64,000 bases of DNA, from assembly GCF_017515565.1 (NCBI RefSeq), contig NZ_JAFWFN010000030.1, forward strand, positions 1 to 64,000. Reading direction: 5' to 3'. Made by a program: the position numbers and the translations under genes. Each line of letters opens with the position of its first letter. Position 1 is the first letter of the stretch. The DNA comes from Halomonas sp. GTDB taxonomy: Bacteria > Pseudomonadota > Gammaproteobacteria > Pseudomonadales > Halomonadaceae. Positions 1 to 8,287 of the stretch are shown piece by piece. Below the pieces are notes generated by a model. That model worked only from the letters and a program-made list of their open reading frames with translations, made no database searches and had not been told where the DNA came from.

Positions 1-2139
1 GACCCCCGCGTCACCGACAGCTGCGAAATCGCTGATCTCTATCTAGGCATCAAACCAGGCAGCGATGCTTACCTGTTTAATGGCCTGCTGACGTGGATGG
101 CGAAGCGTAACAAGCTCGATACCCTCTACCTTGAGCGGCATACCGAAGGGTTTGAAGATGCCCTGGCGGCAGCCCAGCAAACGGCGGGCTCGGTGGCAGA
201 AGTGGCGGCCGCCTGCGACGTTGACCCTGAACGGCTGGAAACCTTCTATTACTGGTTTGCCAGCCAGCTGCATGTGGTCACGCTTTACTCCCAGGGCGTC
301 AACCAGTCCTCAAGCGGTACCGATAAGTGCAATGCCATCATTAACTGCCACTTGGCCGGCGGCAAAATCGGTTTGCCAGGGGCAGGGCCGTTCTCAATTA
401 CTGGTCAGCCTAATGCCATGGGTGGCCGTGAGGTGGGCGGGCTGGCCAACCAGCTAGCAGCGCATATGGATTACCACACTCCCGGCGCGCTCGACCTTGT
501 TAGCCGCTTTTGGACCACCGAAAGCCTGATACCTTGTTTGCCGGATAGCCCAGGTTATAAAGCAGTGGAGCTTTTTGAAGCCATTGAGCGTGGTGAAATA
601 AAAGCGCTGTGGGTGATGGCCACGAATCCTGCGATCAGCCTGCCCGATGCGGCACGGGTGCGCGCTGCGCTGGAAAAATGCCCGCTGGTGATTGTGTCTG
701 AATGCGCCGCCCACACCGATTTGCTGCCCTATGCGGATATCGTTTTGCCCGCCTCGGGGTGGTCTGAAAAAGATGGCACTGTGACTAACTCCGAGCGGCG
801 CATTTCTCGCCAGCGGGGTATGCTGCCACCGCCAGGTGAAGCCCGCCACGACTGGTGGATTCTATGCGAGGTGGCCAAACGCCTGGGGTTTGCCGAGGCG
901 TTTAACTATGCGCATCCCTGGGAGATTTTCGACGAGCACGCCAAGCTCTCTGGGTTTGAAAATGGTTCGGTGCCCGGTAGCCCGAAACGGCTGTTTGATA
1001 TCTCAGGCCTAATAGGGCTGGGCCGGGATGGCTACGACGCCTTAGCCCCCATTCAGTGGCCGGTCAATGCGGCTGCACCCCATGGCACGGCACGGCTGTT
1101 TGATGATGGCCAATTCGTTACCGCCAATGGCCGTGCCAAGCTGCTGGCGATCCAACCCCAAGGGCCTGAACAGGCGCTGAGTGGCGCCTACCCGCTGCGT
1201 TTAAACACCGGTCGTATTCGTGACCAGTGGCACACCATGACCCGCACCGCCCGCGCACCGCGGCTAATGAATCACCGCGCAGAACCCTTTATGGAGGTGC
1301 ACCCAGACGATGCCCTTACCGCCGGTGTGGTGGACCAAGGGCTGGGTGTGTTAACTGCATCGAAAGGCGAATTTCGCGCCCGGGTGCGGGTATCCAATGC
1401 CCAACGACGTGGTGAGGTCTTTGTGCCTATTCACTGGACCGACTGCTTCTCTCGGCAGGCGCGCAGCAGCGCACTGATCGACGGCATTACTGACCCGCTT
1501 TCTGGGCAGCCTGAATCAAAGCACGGCGCCGTGGCGCTGGCGCCCCTTGCTACTGATTGGCAGGCCACCCTCCTGGTCGCCGATGGGGTAACTGAATCAA
1601 CACCGTGGTGCACCAGTGCTTACTGGACACGGATTCCCATGCACGGCTGCCAGCGCTGGCAGCTTGCCAATACGCAGTCGGTTAATGATTGGTTGGCACA
1701 GCTAAAAACGTGGTTGCCTGGGGAGGTGTCGGTCGTCAGCCAAGATTCCTCTAACGGACGGCTGCGCGCCGCCTGTGTGGAAAGTGGTCAGCTGCGCTGG
1801 TGGCTGATGGTAGGCCCGCCCAAAGAGTTGCCAGGGTTAGCGTGGCTGGAAGCGCGCTTTAATGAGGCGGCACTAAGCGATGCCCATCGCCGTCGCCTAT
1901 TAGCAGGTTGTGATGACGGCGCTGCGGATACCGGTCCGGTGGTATGCAGCTGCCACCAAGTGGGCCAAACCACCATCGTCAATGCCATCCGCGAGGGCGA
2001 TACCAGCGTTGAAGCGTTGGGCGCTAGGATCGCTTGCGGTACCCAGTGCGGCAGCTGTATTCCCGAATTGAAATCACTCATTGAAGAGGAGCGGCCCAAT
2101 GCGCGCGCTAAGCAAACCCCTAATTCTGAAGTGGCTTAA
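1..2139 (+). CDS. nasA: Assimilatory nitrate reductase, catalytic subunit (5' truncated by window edge)
   Basis: Reduces nitrate to nitrite in the cytoplasm for nitrogen assimilation, using a bis-molybdopterin guanine dinucleotide cofactor. The reading frame is open from base 1, so about 712 C-terminal residues are seen and the N-terminal [4Fe-4S] part lies outside the window. The visible part holds the molybdopterin oxidoreductase core (for example SGTDKCNAIINCHL and GPFSITGQPNAMGGREVGG), the dinucleotide-binding domain (LRLNTGRIRDQWHTMTRT), and a C-terminal BFD-like [2Fe-2S] domain with a CSC motif followed by CGTQCGSC. That C-terminal cluster is typical of NasA rather than of periplasmic NapA. 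The stop lies 41 bases inside the next gene, so translation of nasA and cobA is probably coupled. Confidence 0.95.
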   Translation, partial: DPRVTDSCEIADLYLGIKPGSDAYLFNGLLTWMAKRNKLDTLYLERHTEGFEDALAAAQQTAGSVAEVAAACDVDPERLETFYYWFASQLHVVTLYSQGVNQSSSGTDKCNAIINCHLAGGKIGLPGAGPFSITGQPNAMGGREVGGLANQLAAHMDYHTPGALDLVSRFWTTESLIPCLPDSPGYKAVELFEAIERGEIKALWVMATNPAISLPDAARVRAALEKCPLVIVSECAAHTDLLPYADIVLPASGWSEKDGTVTNSERRISRQRGMLPPPGEARHDWWILCEVAKRLGFAEAFNYAHPWEIFDEHAKLSGFENGSVPGSPKRLFDISGLIGLGRDGYDALAPIQWPVNAAAPHGTARLFDDGQFVTANGRAKLLAIQPQGPEQALSGAYPLRLNTGRIRDQWHTMTRTARAPRLMNHRAEPFMEVHPDDALTAGVVDQGLGVLTASKGEFRARVRVSNAQRRGEVFVPIHWTDCFSRQARSSALIDGITDPLSGQPESKHGAVALAPLATDWQATLLVADGVTESTPWCTSAYWTRIPMHGCQRWQLANTQSVNDWLAQLKTWLPGEVSVVSQDSSNGRLRAACVESGQLRWWLMVGPPKELPGLAWLEARFNEAALSDAHRRRLLAGCDDGAADTGPVVCSCHQVGQTTIVNAIREGDTSVEALGARIACGTQCGSCIPELKSLIEEERPNARAKQTPNSEVA

Positions 2140-2995
2140 CGCCTTTATGCGTTTTTCGCCTCGTGCGCTGCGCTCGTCGGCTCAGCATGCAACTGATGTA
2201 CCTTTGCAACTCCGAGGTGAGTGCCGCGCTGGGCAGGTCTATTTGGTCGGCGCAGGTAGCGGCGATGCGGAGCTGTTGACCCTCAAGTCTGCACGCTTGC
2301 TGATGCAGGCCGACGCCGTGGTATATGACCGCTTGGTTGGCGATGACGTGTTGGCGATGATCCCGCGGGGCAGCGAGCGTTACTACGTGGGCAAAGCCCG
2401 CGGCCACCACAGCGTTCCCCAAGCCGAGATTGGTGCGTTGATGGTCAAGCTGGCGGGCGAAGGGAAGTCGGTGGTGCGCTTGAAGGGTGGCGACCCAGCT
2501 GTGTTTGCACGGATGGGCGAAGAGTTGGATGCCCTGGCCGCCGCCCAGGTGCCTGCTGCTATCGTGCCTGGCATTACCGCGGCCTCTGCGGCGGCTGCTT
2601 GTATGGGTATCCCACTTACCGATCGTGGCCATGCCCAGCAACTACGCTTTGTGACTGCCCAACTATGCCGTGAAGACGGCACGCCGGATTGGGGGTCGCT
2701 GGCGCGCAAAGATGAAACCCTGGTGTTTTATATGGGGCTTTCCAAAGTGAGTGCGATTTGCCACGGCCTGCGCCAAGCGGGGCTGCCGGATGAGTGGCCG
2801 ATCATGCTGGTGGCTAACGCCAGCCAGCGTGAGCAGCAGTCGCTGGTGGGCACCTTAGCGGATATGCCTGAGCAGTTAGCCGCTAAGCCGCTGCCTTCGC
2901 CGTGCTTGATTGTGGTGGGTAGCGTGGTGCAAAGAGTCACTACCAGCCCCGCGGCTCCCGCTGATCTTCACGCTGCCCAAGTATTCATGCACTAA
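2099..2995 (+). CDS. cobA: Uroporphyrinogen-III C-methyltransferase, copy 1
   Basis: SAM-dependent methylation of uroporphyrinogen III to precorrin-2, the branch to siroheme, the prosthetic group of assimilatory nitrite reductase. The 298-residue protein shows the family glycine-rich start VYLVGAGSGDAELLTLK, then VVYDRLVG, VRLKGGDPAVFARMGEE, VPGITAASAAAA and PLTDRGHAQQ. I chose the ATG at 2099 because GAGGAG lies 7 bases upstream; a TTG at 2081 is an alternative but puts the start before the ribosome site. The gene begins inside nasA. It is a stand-alone methyltransferase without the CysG dehydrogenase/ferrochelatase part. A close paralogue starts at 5710. Confidence 0.93.
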   Translation: MRALSKPLILKWLNAFMRFSPRALRSSAQHATDVPLQLRGECRAGQVYLVGAGSGDAELLTLKSARLLMQADAVVYDRLVGDDVLAMIPRGSERYYVGKARGHHSVPQAEIGALMVKLAGEGKSVVRLKGGDPAVFARMGEELDALAAAQVPAAIVPGITAASAAAACMGIPLTDRGHAQQLRFVTAQLCREDGTPDWGSLARKDETLVFYMGLSKVSAICHGLRQAGLPDEWPIMLVANASQREQQSLVGTLADMPEQLAAKPLPSPCLIVVGSVVQRVTTSPAAPADLHAAQVFMH

Positions 2996-3060
2996 CGCGC
3001 TGTGGTGGTACGGCCCATGTATTTTTTTCATTCTCAACTAAAAATAAGGAACGCTCTGTT

Positions 3061-3870
3061 ATGTCCTATTTATTACCGGCCGAATTTGCCAGCAAAATGG
3101 TCGACGCTGGCGAAGCCAAGCTCCACATGGCCAATCGGGACGCACTGCTGCGCTCCTTTATGGCGGGGGCCATCCTGGCCTTGGCCGCCGTGTTTGCTGT
3201 CACCATCACCGTACAGACCGGCTCACCTTTTCTCGGAGCTTTGATGTTCCCGGTGGGGTTCTGCATGCTCTACCTGATGGGCTTCGACCTGCTGACTGGG
3301 GTTTTCGTGCTCACGCCGTTGGCCTGGCTAGATAAACGGCCGGGGATTACCATCAAACGCATCCTTAAGCACTGGGGGGTGGTCTTCACCGGTAATCTGC
3401 TGGGCGCACTGACGGTAGCGTTCCTAATGGCGATTGTTTTCACCTACGGCTTCTCCACACCGCCGGATGAGGTGGGTCTAGCGATCTCGGAAGTGGGCAA
3501 AGACCGTACCCTGGGCTACAAAGAGTTTGGCGCTGCCGGTATGTTGACGGTGTTCGTCCGTGGCGTGCTGTGCAACTGGATGGTTTCGCTGGGCGTGGTG
3601 GGGGCGATGATCTCGACGACGGTGGGAGGCAAGGTGATCGCCATGTGGATGCCGATCATGCTGTTTTTCTACATGGGCTTCGAGCACTCCATCGTTAACA
3701 TGTTCCTGTTCCCCTCGGCGCTGATGTTGGGCGGCGACTTCTCGGTCATGGACTACATGATCTGGAACGAGATCCCGGTAGTGATCGGCAACCTGATCGG
3801 CGGCATTTCGCTGACCGGTCTAACGCTGTACGCCACCCATGTGCGCACCGGGCCACAAAAGGCCCTTTAA
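3061..3870 (+). CDS. Formate/nitrite transporter family channel (probable nitrite channel)
   Basis: A 269-residue inner-membrane protein of the FNT (FocA/NirC) family, which form pentameric channels for small monovalent anions. Family signatures seen are the N-terminal region leading to an amphipathic start, a FDLLTGVFV-like segment in the second helix region, the stretch WMVSLGVVGAMIS, and GFEHSIVNMFLFP, the highly conserved fifth-helix signature. Six hydrophobic segments fit the family. Its place between nasA-cobA and a second cobA argues for nitrite rather than formate, but the substrate cannot be read from the sequence. AAGGA lies upstream of the ATG with a long spacing of about 11 bases. 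A strong terminator follows. Confidence 0.88.
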   Translation: MSYLLPAEFASKMVDAGEAKLHMANRDALLRSFMAGAILALAAVFAVTITVQTGSPFLGALMFPVGFCMLYLMGFDLLTGVFVLTPLAWLDKRPGITIKRILKHWGVVFTGNLLGALTVAFLMAIVFTYGFSTPPDEVGLAISEVGKDRTLGYKEFGAAGMLTVFVRGVLCNWMVSLGVVGAMISTTVGGKVIAMWMPIMLFFYMGFEHSIVNMFLFPSALMLGGDFSVMDYMIWNEIPVVIGNLIGGISLTGLTLYATHVRTGPQKAL

Positions 3871-3898
3871 TCTGATCGGCAAGCTCAACACTTATTCA

Positions 3899-3926
3899 AG
3901 CCTTCGCTACGGCGAAGGCTTTTTTT
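3899..3926 (+). terminator. Rho-independent terminator after the FNT gene
   Basis: A 9-bp perfect stem (3899-3907 with 3912-3920, AGCCTTCGC paired with GCGAAGGCT) with a TACG loop is followed directly by six T. It lies 29 bases after the FNT stop and 14 bases before the PP2C-kinase gene, so that gene either has its own start inside the FNT gene or depends on read-through. Confidence 0.9.
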
Positions 3927-3939
3927 AGGGGAAGCCAGC

Positions 3940-5661
3940 ATGGCAGCGCTGACCATTTCACTCGGCCAGCACTCTGAGAAGGGGCGCAAACCGAGTAATC
4001 AGGATTTTTACGGCGCCTATCTACCCAGCGAATCACAGCGGGTCTCCAAAGGCATTGCGATCGCCCTAGCCGATGGGATCAGTAGCAGCGATGTAAGTCG
4101 TGAGGCCAGCGAGGCCGCGGTGGGCAGTTTTTTGACGGACTACTACGCTACCCCCGCCACTTGGACCGTTAAAACCTCGGCCCAGCGAGTGCTCCAGGCC
4201 ACCAATGCGTGGCTTTACGCCCAAACGCGGCAAAGTCAGTATCGTTACAACCTAGATCGCGGCTATGTGTGTACCTTAAGCGCAATGGTCATTAAATCCA
4301 CCACCGCTCACCTGTTTCACGTTGGCGATAGCCGCGTTTACCAACTTTCAGGCAATGCGCTGGAGCTACTGACCGAGGATCACCGCTTCTGGGCGTCCCT
4401 GGACGTCAGCCACTTAAGCCGGGCTATGGGCGCGAGCCAGCATCTGGAACTTGACTATCGAGCCGTATCGTTGAGTGTTGGCGATGTATTTTTACTTGCC
4501 ACCGACGGCGTTTACGAGTGGCTGACCGCCAGCCAAATGGCCGCAATGATTCATGCCCACTGGGAGAATCTTGATGCGGCGGCCCAGGCAATGGTTGCCG
4601 CTGCCATCGGAAATGGCAGCGATGATAACCTCACCGTGCAAATTGTGCGCATTGATAGCCTGCCAGAACGCCACTCAAATGAGCTCTATGCGGCGCTGGG
4701 CGCGTTGCCCCAGCCGCCTGAATTACGCGCTGGCAGTGAAGTAGACGGCTATCGCATTGTGCGCCAACTGCATGCCAGCAGTCGCAGTCATGTCTACCTG
4801 GCGGAAGAGTTAGAGAGTGGCGATAAAGTGGCGCTGAAGACGCTTTCGACAGAGCTCAGCCAAGACCCCGCAAGCATTGAACGGTTCGTGCGCGAGGAGT
4901 GGGTCGCACGGCGGATTAATAATCAACACGTGCTCAAAGCCCCCGCTCAAGAGCGCCCCCGTCACTACCTTTACACTGTATTAGCGTATATTGAAGGGCA
5001 AACGTTAACCCAGTGGATGCGCGACCACCCCAACGCTGACTTAGCCACCGTTCGCCCAATTGTCGAACAGATCGCTAAAGGATTACGCGCCTTTCACCGC
5101 CTGGAAATGCTCCATCAGGACGTGCGCCCCGACAATGTCATGATCGATACCCATGGCACCGTGAAGTTGATCGACTTTGGTGCAGCCAAGGTGGCGGGCA
5201 TCGTCGAGGCTGAAAGCGAAGCCCGAACTAGCGAGGATATTTTAGGCACCGCCCAGTACACCGCCCCTGAGTACTTCCTCGGTGAAGGTGGGTCGCCCCG
5301 CGCAGACCTTTACTCGTTGGCGGTGATTACTTACCAAATGTTAACTGGCACGCTGCCCTACGGCACCGAGGTAGCCAAAACCCGCACTCGCGCGGCGCAG
5401 CACAAACTTGCCTATCAATCGGCGCTGAGCGAAAATCGCGAGCTGCCCGCCTGGGTGGATGAAGTGCTCAAAAAAGCCTTACACCCCAACCCTCACTACC
5501 GATATCCAGCACTTTCGGAATTCATCTTTGAACTGCGTTCGCCAAGCACTGAATTGCTTAATCGCGCTAAACTACCGTTATTGGAGCGTGATCCCGTGCT
5601 TTTTTGGAAGGGTGTCTCATTGGCGCTGGCGGTTGTGGTTATTGCCCTGCTAGCGCGTTGA
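3940..5661 (+). CDS. Bifunctional PP2C-type phosphatase / Ser-Thr protein kinase, membrane anchored
   Basis: 573 residues with a PP2C phosphatase domain (about 1-240), a Hanks-type kinase domain (about 268-540) and one C-terminal membrane helix (about 551-572). PP2C metal-binding acids are intact: NQDF (D22), LADG (D45), HVGDSR (D130), ATDG (D189) and SDDN (D228/D229). The kinase keeps the catalytic lysine (VALK, K300), LHQDVRPDN (HQD in place of HRD, D394), DFG (D412) and an APE motif, but its nucleotide loop (LHASSRSHVYLA, 277-288) has no glycine. Fusions of this type are known beside nitrate assimilation genes in gammaproteobacteria; their substrate is not established. With both writer and eraser in one chain it could set a phosphorylation level on nitrate or nitrite uptake proteins, which is inference. 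Confidence 0.9.
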   Translation: MAALTISLGQHSEKGRKPSNQDFYGAYLPSESQRVSKGIAIALADGISSSDVSREASEAAVGSFLTDYYATPATWTVKTSAQRVLQATNAWLYAQTRQSQYRYNLDRGYVCTLSAMVIKSTTAHLFHVGDSRVYQLSGNALELLTEDHRFWASLDVSHLSRAMGASQHLELDYRAVSLSVGDVFLLATDGVYEWLTASQMAAMIHAHWENLDAAAQAMVAAAIGNGSDDNLTVQIVRIDSLPERHSNELYAALGALPQPPELRAGSEVDGYRIVRQLHASSRSHVYLAEELESGDKVALKTLSTELSQDPASIERFVREEWVARRINNQHVLKAPAQERPRHYLYTVLAYIEGQTLTQWMRDHPNADLATVRPIVEQIAKGLRAFHRLEMLHQDVRPDNVMIDTHGTVKLIDFGAAKVAGIVEAESEARTSEDILGTAQYTAPEYFLGEGGSPRADLYSLAVITYQMLTGTLPYGTEVAKTRTRAAQHKLAYQSALSENRELPAWVDEVLKKALHPNPHYRYPALSEFIFELRSPSTELLNRAKLPLLERDPVLFWKGVSLALAVVVIALLAR

Positions 5662-5697
5662 AGGGGCTGGGAGCGAACATCGTTAATTATTACGGAC

Positions 5698-5728
5698 AGG
5701 AGCGGCCCAATGCGCGCGCTAAGCAAAC
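5698..5728 (+). repeat. 31-bp exact copy of the cobA start region (also at 2087-2117)
   Basis: The segment from AGGAGCGGCCCA through the first six codons is identical at 2087-2117 and 5698-5728, while the rest of the two genes differs at many synonymous sites. At the first site this stretch also encodes the NasA C-terminus; at the second it does not, so the conservation there marks the ribosome site and start of a duplicated gene. Confidence 0.85.
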
Positions 5729-6606
5729 AGCTAACCCAAAAATGGCTAGGGGTTTTTATACGCCTAAGCCAGCGGGTGCTAGCGCCCTTTGGTCGCGAGG
5801 CAGCCTCTCGTTTGCGCCTGCCTTTAACTGGCGAGTGTCGTGCTGGAACGGTGTATTTAGTCGGTGCGGGCAGCGGCGATGTTGAGCTGCTAACGCTTAA
5901 AGCGGCACGGCTGTTGATGCAGGCCGATGCAGTGGTTTACGACCGCTTGGTGGGGGATGACGTGCTGGCGCTTATCCCTGTAGGAACCGAGCGCTATTAC
6001 GTGGGTAAAGCTAGCGGCCACCATAGTGTCCCCCAAGCTGAGATCGGCGCGTTGATGGTTAAGCTTGCCCACGCAGGTAAGTCGGTAGTGCGGTTAAAAG
6101 GCGGTGACCCGGGTGTTTTCGGGCGTATGGGGGAGGAGTTAGCAGCGTTAGCCGATGCCTCATTATCGGCGGAAATTGTCCCTGGTATTACCGCTGCATC
6201 GGCTGCCGCCGCTGGCATGGGTATTCCTCTCACCGACCGCGGCCACGCACAGCAACTGCGTTTTATTACTGCACAGCTGTGTCGCGAAGGCGGTACGCCA
6301 GACTGGGCCTCTTTGGCCCGCCAAGATGAAACCTTGGTGTTCTACATGGGGCTATCTAAAGTAGCCGCTATTTGCCATGGTCTACGCAAAGCAGGGCTCC
6401 CCGATGAGTGGCCGATTATGTTGGTCGCCAATGCCAGCCAGCCTGAACAGCAATCGCTGGTGGGCACGTTAGCGGATATGCCTGAACAGTTAGCCGCTAA
6501 GCCGCTGCCTTCACCGTGCTTAATTGTGGTGGGAAGCGTGGTAAGCATGGTGCCGTTAGCCGCTGAAAAATGTACCGCTGAAGCGATCGCCGAGAATATA
6601 GCGTAG
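5710..6606 (+). CDS. cobA: Uroporphyrinogen-III C-methyltransferase, copy 2
   Basis: 298 residues, very similar to the protein encoded at 2099-2995 along its whole length except the N-terminal 40 and the C-terminal 20 residues. All family motifs are kept (VYLVGAGSGD, VRLKGGDPGVFGRMGEE, VPGITAASAAAAGMGIP, DRGHAQQLRF), so both copies should be active. AGGAG precedes the ATG by the same 7 bases as in copy 1. It follows the PP2C-kinase by 48 bases and is probably co-transcribed with it. Two full-length SUMT genes within 4 kb suggest dosage for siroheme under nitrate growth, or different regulation of each copy; the sequence does not decide. Confidence 0.92.
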   Translation: MRALSKQLTQKWLGVFIRLSQRVLAPFGREAASRLRLPLTGECRAGTVYLVGAGSGDVELLTLKAARLLMQADAVVYDRLVGDDVLALIPVGTERYYVGKASGHHSVPQAEIGALMVKLAHAGKSVVRLKGGDPGVFGRMGEELAALADASLSAEIVPGITAASAAAAGMGIPLTDRGHAQQLRFITAQLCREGGTPDWASLARQDETLVFYMGLSKVAAICHGLRKAGLPDEWPIMLVANASQPEQQSLVGTLADMPEQLAAKPLPSPCLIVVGSVVSMVPLAAEKCTAEAIAENIA

Positions 6607-6692
6607 CGGGTTGAGTGACGTTGGCCGAATCACTGGCATTACTTCCAGGCAACTGCAATCATGGGCCAAACTCATGAGGCAGGGAGCCATCT

Positions 6693-7976
6693 GTGAAACG
6701 TCGAACTCGGCTCATTGCCTTAACATCCATCGTTATTACGTTGTTCTTCGCCATAGGCAGCGTAATGTTTTATAACGCTATGCCCTCGCCTAAACGGTTG
6801 CTTGAACCTGTCTCGGTGAATTTTGATACCCGCGATGCAGACTTCCGCCGGAGTATGGGGCTTATCTTTGAACAGCCCATCGTCGCGGGCAACCGCATCG
6901 AACCCCTCCAGGATGGTGAGGCCATCTATGCAGCGATGCTTGAAGGCATTGCCGCCGCAGAAACCTCGATTACCTTTGAGACGTTTGAGTTCTGGGGTGA
7001 AAAGGCCACAGAGCCGTTTGTCGATGCTTTGATAGCGGCGGCAGAGCGTGGTGTAGCGGTACATGCTTTGATCGACTATGTAGGCTCATCCTCTGCGGCG
7101 GTTAATAAGTTTGAGCGCATGGAGGAGGCTGGTGTCGAGGTGATCCGCTGGCGTAAGCCGTCATGGTATGAGCTGGCCCATTTTAATCACCGTACTCACC
7201 GCAAGCTGCTGATGGTAGATGGCCGTACCGGCTTTATTGGCGGCGCTAATATTACTGATAATTGGCTACCTGACGATGATGGCCTGGCTTATCGTGACCA
7301 TCACTTTCGTGTGGAGGGGCCGGTAGTCGCCAATATGCAGGCGGCCTTTGTCGACACGTGGCTGGACGCCAGTGGACGACTATTGCTAGGAGATGCCTAT
7401 TTCCCCGAACTTGAAATCCAAGGGGAATTGGATGCTCAAATGGTGACCAGTACCCCGAGTGAAGGCCGCCACCGTATGCGCATGATGCTAATGGTGGCGA
7501 TTGCCACCGCTGAGCAGCGCATCACGCTCGGTTCGGCTTACTTCTACCCTGATGACGAGTTTCTTGAAGCACTAGTTGATGCTCGCGAGCGTGGTGTTGA
7601 GGTCAATATTTTGGTGCCTGGCGATAGTATCGACAAAGGCTTTGTTCGCCATGCGTCGGTTAACCGTTGGCGACCCATGCTTGAAGCTGGCGTGAATATT
7701 CATGAGTATCAGCCGTCGATGTATCATGCCAAGCTGATCAGTATCGACGACCGCTGGGCCAGCATTGGGTCTACCAATCTCGATAATCGCTCCTTTCGGA
7801 TTAACAAAGAGGGCAACCTCAATATCTACGATGAGGACTTTGCCCGTTACATTCGCGAACTCATCGAAGACGATATTCGCCAAGCAGAGCATTACGATCT
7901 TGACCGCTGGCATGAACGCCCTTGGCGCAAGCGGCTGGCCGGCTGGGTGAGCATGGTGGCTGGCGCTCACTTTTGA
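6693..7976 (+). CDS. Phospholipase D-like / cardiolipin synthase family protein
   Basis: 427 residues with an N-terminal membrane helix (about 8-28) and two phospholipase D catalytic motifs: HRKLLMVD (H169, K171, D176) followed by FIGGANI, and HAKLISID (H345, K347, D352) followed by SIGSTNLDNRS. This arrangement matches the ClsA/ClsB-type cardiolipin synthases and related phosphatidyltransferases, which act on phospholipids at the inner membrane. Which lipid reaction it carries out cannot be told from sequence. Start is GTG at 6693 after a weak purine-rich stretch. It is a separate unit from the cobA gene upstream (86 bases apart) and from arfA downstream. Confidence 0.88.
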   Translation: MKRRTRLIALTSIVITLFFAIGSVMFYNAMPSPKRLLEPVSVNFDTRDADFRRSMGLIFEQPIVAGNRIEPLQDGEAIYAAMLEGIAAAETSITFETFEFWGEKATEPFVDALIAAAERGVAVHALIDYVGSSSAAVNKFERMEEAGVEVIRWRKPSWYELAHFNHRTHRKLLMVDGRTGFIGGANITDNWLPDDDGLAYRDHHFRVEGPVVANMQAAFVDTWLDASGRLLLGDAYFPELEIQGELDAQMVTSTPSEGRHRMRMMLMVAIATAEQRITLGSAYFYPDDEFLEALVDARERGVEVNILVPGDSIDKGFVRHASVNRWRPMLEAGVNIHEYQPSMYHAKLISIDDRWASIGSTNLDNRSFRINKEGNLNIYDEDFARYIRELIEDDIRQAEHYDLDRWHERPWRKRLAGWVSMVAGAHF

Positions 7977-8049
7977 AGATGATTATTGACTGTCAGTGAG
8001 TACTACGTTGGGTTAAGCAGGAACTCAAAAGGCAAAATGAAATCAGATA

Positions 8050-8063
8050 TTGATAGAGATCAA
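8050..8063. promoter_or_regulatory. Perfect FNR/Anr box upstream of arfA
   Basis: TTGATAGAGATCAA matches the FNR/Anr consensus TTGAT-N4-ATCAA at all ten fixed positions. It is centred about 33 bases before the arfA start codon. So close to the start it would more likely repress, or the true start of transcription is very near the gene. No matching -10 was assigned. Confidence 0.55.
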
Positions 8064-8089
8064 TCTGAATTTTTAAAAGGGCAGGTAAT

Positions 8090-8239
8090 ATGCATAAAGG
8101 CAAAATACGTGATAACGCATTAAAAGCGCAGCTGCGAACACCCATGTTCAAAATGCAGCAACAAACACCGAAAAAAGGCAAAGGTAGCTACTCTCGTAAA
8201 GATAAAACTGCCGGGGGAGGATATCGCCAAGCCGCTTGA
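8090..8239 (+). CDS. arfA: Alternative ribosome-rescue factor ArfA
   Basis: A 49-residue basic protein starting MHKGKIRDNALKAQL and containing KKGKGSYSRK, which matches E. coli ArfA (KGQIKDNAIEALL and KKGKGSYMRKG). ArfA enters the empty A site of ribosomes stalled on messages lacking a stop codon and recruits release factor RF2, as a back-up to tmRNA. The ATG at 8090 is preceded by AGGGCAGG. In E. coli the arfA message is itself cut or terminated within a hairpin in the coding region so that functional protein appears only when tmRNA fails; here a hairpin spans codons 43-47 and the stop (8217-8265), consistent with the same control. The gene is short and easily missed; it lies between two larger genes. 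Confidence 0.85.
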   Translation: MHKGKIRDNALKAQLRTPMFKMQQQTPKKGKGSYSRKDKTAGGGYRQAA

Positions 8240-8270
8240 ACAGGCGTTTTGGCGATGTCTTCCTCAGGCA
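8209..8270 (+). promoter_or_regulatory. Hairpin across the arfA stop codon
   Basis: ATCGCCAA (8223-8230) pairs with TTGGCGAT (8249-8256), extended across an internal loop by GAGGA (8217-8221) with TCCTC (8261-8265) and by TGCC/GGCA at the base. The stop codon TGA is in the apical loop region. By analogy with E. coli arfA this may be a site of RNase III cleavage or early termination that yields non-stop arfA message. It could also serve as a weak terminator for the convergent ABC transporter gene. Confidence 0.6.
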
Positions 8271-8287
8271 TATTACTGATAGCCCTA

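Noticed and set aside
5604..5885. 93-codon frame ending the kinase region and echoing the NasA tail
   Set aside because: The resemblance to the NasA C-terminus comes from the duplicated cobA start read in another frame; it is not a gene.
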